Assembly (NCBI GenBank): GCA_004325065.1
Contig: PITI01000590.1
Span: 1 to 10,478 of the forward strand
Length of the DNA stretch: 10,478 bases
Origin: Hamiltosporidium magnivora
Taxonomy: Eukaryota > Microsporidia > Dubosqiidae
Direction: 5' to 3'
This document shows, piece after piece, positions 7,559-10,478 of this stretch. Each line of letters starts with the position of its first letter. Position 1 is the stretch's first letter. The position numbers and the translations under genes were made by a program. Below the pieces are notes generated by a model that searched no databases, had not been told where the DNA came from, and worked only from the letters and a program-made list of their open reading frames with translations.

Positions 7559-9029
7559 TTTTGACAGAGTCTCCATATTCTTGGAACAGTTCTTTTAAGG
7601 CTTCTAAGGTACTTAATATATTTTCATCTTTACTACGATTATCTATTGGAGTGTCAAGTTCACCTGAAGTTTTACTTTTTTTTGAATTTCTGCCAGAATA
7701 TGCTGCTTCACTTCGAGATGGATGGTACCAACTTCTCTTACCGCTGTTTCTTTCCTGATCTCTGTGGGGAGAGTAATTATCGGGTGGGCCATAACGATCA
7801 TTTTTGGGAGATATTGAGTGCCCTTCTCTTGGAATATCATCTTCTCGATCAGAATGATGTGGAAGTCTGTCATCTCTTTCCGGTCGATATTGATCTTTTG
7901 GGGTGTGATTATCCCTTTGTCCGTCGGTTTCTTTCGGAAAACTTCCTCTTGGTTGATTTCTGGGTTCGAGCGTATTATCTCTCTGCGATATGTCATTCTT
8001 ATCTCTTAGATATTCGTCCCTTGTTCTATCACCATCACCGTACTGGGAATCAGCTATGGATTTATCATCATCTCTTCTAGAATATTTCCCTCTACTATTG
8101 CCCTCTCTATATCCGTTACTTCTATATCTTGAATAATCGTCACCTGGATTATCATTATTATCTCTATGATCTTCCTTTGGTGGAAAACCATTTTCCTGAT
8201 TATTTCGGTCCGCTGGCGTATAAGGTTTATCGCCAGAATACTTTCGTTTATTTATATTACTTGGTTTGTCCGAATTGGAATCTGGGCGATAGCTATCTGA
8301 TGGTTTATGTATCGAAGCTGAAGAATATTCATCTGGTGACATGTCTCTTTGTCTGTTTTCATCACCATACTTATCCCCTGTGGGTTTGTTTCCAGAAGGC
8401 TCGCTTTGTTGAGAACCAGGTGCAGCACTCTTATCAGACGAGGGCTCGCGGTTACTATTTATTTTAAAAACGCCACCTAAACCTCCATCCGACTTTTCAT
8501 ATTCGCTTACAATTGTCTTACATCTATCATAATCTTCTTTGCTTATTTGAATATTAATAAGCCATTCAAATTCCTTGGGAACAATTTTATCGAGCTTTGG
8601 GCATGATTCAAGAGAAATTTGTGCTCCATTTCGTTTTAAACACATATTTTCTTTACCAACAAACAACACTTTATTTCCTCTTATTGGTATAAAAGACCAT
8701 AAATCTTCAGGGTCAGTTTCCTTCTCAGAATCAATTTTCGCTAATCCACTGTTATCTGAAGAAGGGTGCACCACCTGTCCAGAAGTCAATAATCGGTTCA
8801 TCGGCGGAGACCCCGTAGCCATGGAAACAACCTGTCGAGTAAATGTTTCATTTTCCTTGCCACCATCCTTCCCATCGACCATATTTAATGTCTCAGCCGA
8901 TAAAATATTACCTGTTTCTGGATCAGCCACACTAACAATTTCCTTTAATATCGTCAAATTCAAATAAAAATAAATGAATATTAGTATATCAACTCTTCTT
9001 TTCATGATGTTTATCTTTGTTGTATTCAT
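7554..9029 (-). CDS. Secreted protein with a ricin-B-like unit and a long charged low-complexity tail
   Basis: The product is 491 residues from the first in-frame ATG (9029). A second ATG at 9005 gives 483 residues and a more typical signal peptide (MKRRVD, then ILIFIYFYLNLTIL). In either case cleavage is plausible after VSVA, near residue 35 of the longer form. Residues 110-158 hold W111, then VLFVG, CL (C130), an NG turn, ISLESC (C143) and FEW (W156). The pattern resembles one unit of a ricin-B-type beta-trefoil, a fold frequent in microsporidian secreted proteins. C170 is the only other cysteine. Residues about 190-460 are rich in Asp, Arg, Ser, Asn, Pro and Tyr, with loosely repeated D/R/Y phrases and no hydrophobic core, so probably disordered. 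The last 20 or so residues (ILSTLEALKELFQEYG) could form an amphipathic helix. Less AT-rich codons than the flanks support real coding. Likely sites are the spore wall, polar tube or host interface, but no named family is recognised. Confidence 0.8.
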   Translation of the reverse strand: MNTTKINIMKRRVDILIFIYFYLNLTILKEIVSVADPETGNILSAETLNMVDGKDGGKENETFTRQVVSMATGSPPMNRLLTSGQVVHPSSDNSGLAKIDSEKETDPEDLWSFIPIRGNKVLFVGKENMCLKRNGAQISLESCPKLDKIVPKEFEWLINIQISKEDYDRCKTIVSEYEKSDGGLGGVFKINSNREPSSDKSAAPGSQQSEPSGNKPTGDKYGDENRQRDMSPDEYSSASIHKPSDSYRPDSNSDKPSNINKRKYSGDKPYTPADRNNQENGFPPKEDHRDNNDNPGDDYSRYRSNGYREGNSRGKYSRRDDDKSIADSQYGDGDRTRDEYLRDKNDISQRDNTLEPRNQPRGSFPKETDGQRDNHTPKDQYRPERDDRLPHHSDREDDIPREGHSISPKNDRYGPPDNYSPHRDQERNSGKRSWYHPSRSEAAYSGRNSKKSKTSGELDTPIDNRSKDENILSTLEALKELFQEYGDSVKK

Positions 9030-9082
9030 TTGTATAGTTTTCGAAACATATTGTTTCACTTCTTAAACAAAGATTATCCATT

Positions 9083-9240
9083 AAATTTATCGTAAATTTA
9101 TTTTAATACCATAAAGAATATAATAAAACTAAATAAAGATACAAATATACCAGTTTTCAAGATATTTGATTTTAAAATATTTTTTTTAGAATCATCTAAA
9201 ATTTGAGTTCTCAATCTTTAATTATCGTTTTTAATTTCAA
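9083..9240. other. AT-rich upstream region of the secreted-protein gene
   Basis: No CCC or GGG element is visible on the minus strand immediately before the gene's candidate starts, unlike the deoxyhypusine hydroxylase gene. A minus-strand ATG at 9081 opens a 30-codon frame ending at 8989 that overlaps the gene start out of frame. If transcription began upstream of it, this would act as an upstream ORF. Confidence 0.3.
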
Positions 9241-9501
9241 TATAATCTCATTTACTTATTTTAGTAATTTCAATTTATTTCATTTTTTATTTCTTTTAAT
9301 TATATTTTTAAAAATATAATTCATACAAATTACGTATTATCTCAAGAAAAATTTCATACAGAATTAATTTTTAATTAAAGAAATATCTCAGAATAAAATG
9401 TTTTCGGTTTCAATCATTCGTATTTATTTCTTTTAAATCTTATATTTCTCTTATTTCTTTTAATTATTTTATTTCTTTTAACTCCTTAACTCCTTTATTA
9501 C

Positions 9502-9584
<83 letters not shown>

Positions 9585-9790
9585 AAATCCTTTATTTCTT
9601 TTATATTTGACTTAAAAAATATTTCCTTAATTTTCTTTGATATTATTTTCTTTTCCTCTAAATATTACACATAATATTCTTTTATTTTTTTCAATTTTAT
9701 TTTTTCATAATTCCCTTCATTTTCTTTTCTATTCTATTGATAAATTTCTTTAAAAATTTCATTTTTTTCAATTACTTTTCTTAAAAAAGA
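9241..9790. repeat. Long pyrimidine-rich tract with degenerate TTTTATTTC-like repeats
   Basis: The plus strand is strongly biased to T and C for about 550 bases, with many TTTATTTCTTTTA variants around a perfect core at 9502-9582. Guanine is almost absent, and the asymmetry is sustained, as if it grew by slippage of short pyrimidine units and then decayed. No gene is seen. Confidence 0.6.
9502..9582. repeat. Tandem repeat, nine perfect copies of a 9-bp unit
   Basis: The unit TTTTATTTC repeats nine times without a mismatch. Diverged copies flank it on both sides (for example 9424-9500 and 9589-9603). Perfect identity implies recent expansion or homogenisation inside an older decayed array. 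Confidence 0.95.
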
Positions 9791-10265
9791 AATATTTATT
9801 TCCAAAAAATAATTCCTAATTTCTTATAAATTTTACCTTATTAATAGGCTTTGAATTAAAGAAAATAATCATTCAAATTAAGTTGTTATCATTACTTATA
9901 AATTTGAAAAGAAATACATAATATTTTTATAAATATATTGACATTCTTAAAGAAGTAAATTTACAGTAATATTACAAATTCAAACATATTTGAATTTAAA
10001 TTAGAGTTGATATGATCTAGGATTCTACAGATTAAGTATTGGTGTGGTGGATATTAATTTTTAAAATATTTATTGAGAAATTAAGAGGGAAGAGCCTTTT
10101 TTAACAAATTAAATAAAAAATTATCTGCATTTAAAAATATTTTTATATTTTTAAGAAAATATATGAAAATGATAAAAAAAGGTTTAACCCGAGATTTAAT
10201 TGAATAAATTTTCTATTTTGTATAAACTTAATTCTTTAAAGAAAATACATTAAAATCTCTTAAAA
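9791..10265. other. AT-rich spacer before the terminal minisatellite
   Basis: No ORF, RNA gene or repeat array is supported in these 475 bases. Two short less AT-rich patches occur (GGTGTGGTGG near 10040 and GAGGGAAGAGCC near 10085), neither with a recognisable function. Confidence 0.35.
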
Positions 10266-10478
10266 CGAATGAATATTTGAGGTAAGAATGAATATTTGAG
10301 AGAAGAATTAATATTGAGATAGAATGAATATTTGAGATAAGAATGAATATTTAAGATAAAATGAATAATTGAGAGAAGAATTAATATTTGAGAGAAGAAT
10401 GAATAATTGAGATAAGAATGAATATTTAAGATAGAATGAATAATTGAGATAGAATGAATATTTAAGATAGAATGAATA
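10266..10478. repeat. Minisatellite of about 19 bp, running off the window end
   Basis: About eleven and a half head-to-tail copies of a unit close to AGAATGAATATTTGAGATA are present. Units vary from 17 to 20 bp by single-base indels (GAGATA, GAGAGA or AAGATA endings; ATATTT or ATAATT middles). Near the right end the ATAATT and ATATTT variants alternate, making a two-unit higher-order repeat. The array continues beyond the window, so its true length is unknown. Confidence 0.93.

Noticed and set aside
7643..7996. Minus-strand 117-codon frame inside the secreted-protein gene
   Set aside because: It is an alternative frame of the charged low-complexity tail, where repeated codon patterns keep other frames open. 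It has no independent support.
7561..8967. Several plus-strand frames (for example 7646-8080, 8129-8467, 8575-8967)
   Set aside because: All are antisense to the secreted-protein gene, start mostly at non-ATG codons, and have no sensible domain structure. They are shadows of its less AT-rich coding sequence.
9030..9059. Extension of the secreted protein to a GTG at 9059
   Set aside because: A GTG start is not expected in a eukaryotic nuclear gene. In-frame ATGs at 9029 and 9005 give plausible signal peptides.
9502..9582. CRISPR array
   Set aside because: Contiguous 9-bp units without spacers form a simple tandem repeat, and the genome appears eukaryotic.

Overview
The window looks like part of an AT-rich, gene-poor microsporidian (or related early fungal) nuclear genome. 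The supported genes lack visible introns and are widely spaced. The best-identified gene, deoxyhypusine hydroxylase, is a eukaryotic eIF5A-modifying enzyme. It has a CCC triplet just upstream of its ATG, as many microsporidian genes do. A secreted, charged low-complexity protein with a possible ricin-B-like unit also fits. No species can be named from this sequence. About three protein-coding candidates in 10.5 kb is sparse for a microsporidian and suits the expanded, AT-rich genomes of some lineages.

Layout. Bases 1 to about 372 are a GC-rich piece of large-subunit (LSU) rRNA sequence, cut by the window edge and apparently degenerate. About 926-1213 is a small hydrophobic ORF without an ATG, probably a gene remnant. 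A 2.2 kb AT-rich stretch follows. About 3400-4755 holds a second, older LSU rRNA relic on the same strand. It keeps a colinear series of short LSU-like motifs and shares diverged sequence with the first. Deoxyhypusine hydroxylase lies at 5357-6283 (+). After 1.3 kb of AT-rich sequence comes a minus-strand gene (9029-7554) for a secreted protein with a long Arg/Asp/Ser/Asn-rich tail. The rest is repeat-rich: a pyrimidine tract with nine perfect copies of a 9-bp unit (9502-9582), then a roughly 19-bp minisatellite from 10266 past the window end.

The two solid genes converge on the 6284-7553 gap and have no evident functional link: one is housekeeping, the other is probably a spore or host-interface protein. 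The main surprise is the rDNA debris: two decayed LSU copies in one orientation, in a region later filled with AT-rich sequence. The LSU comparisons were made by eye against remembered consensus, so their limits are approximate.
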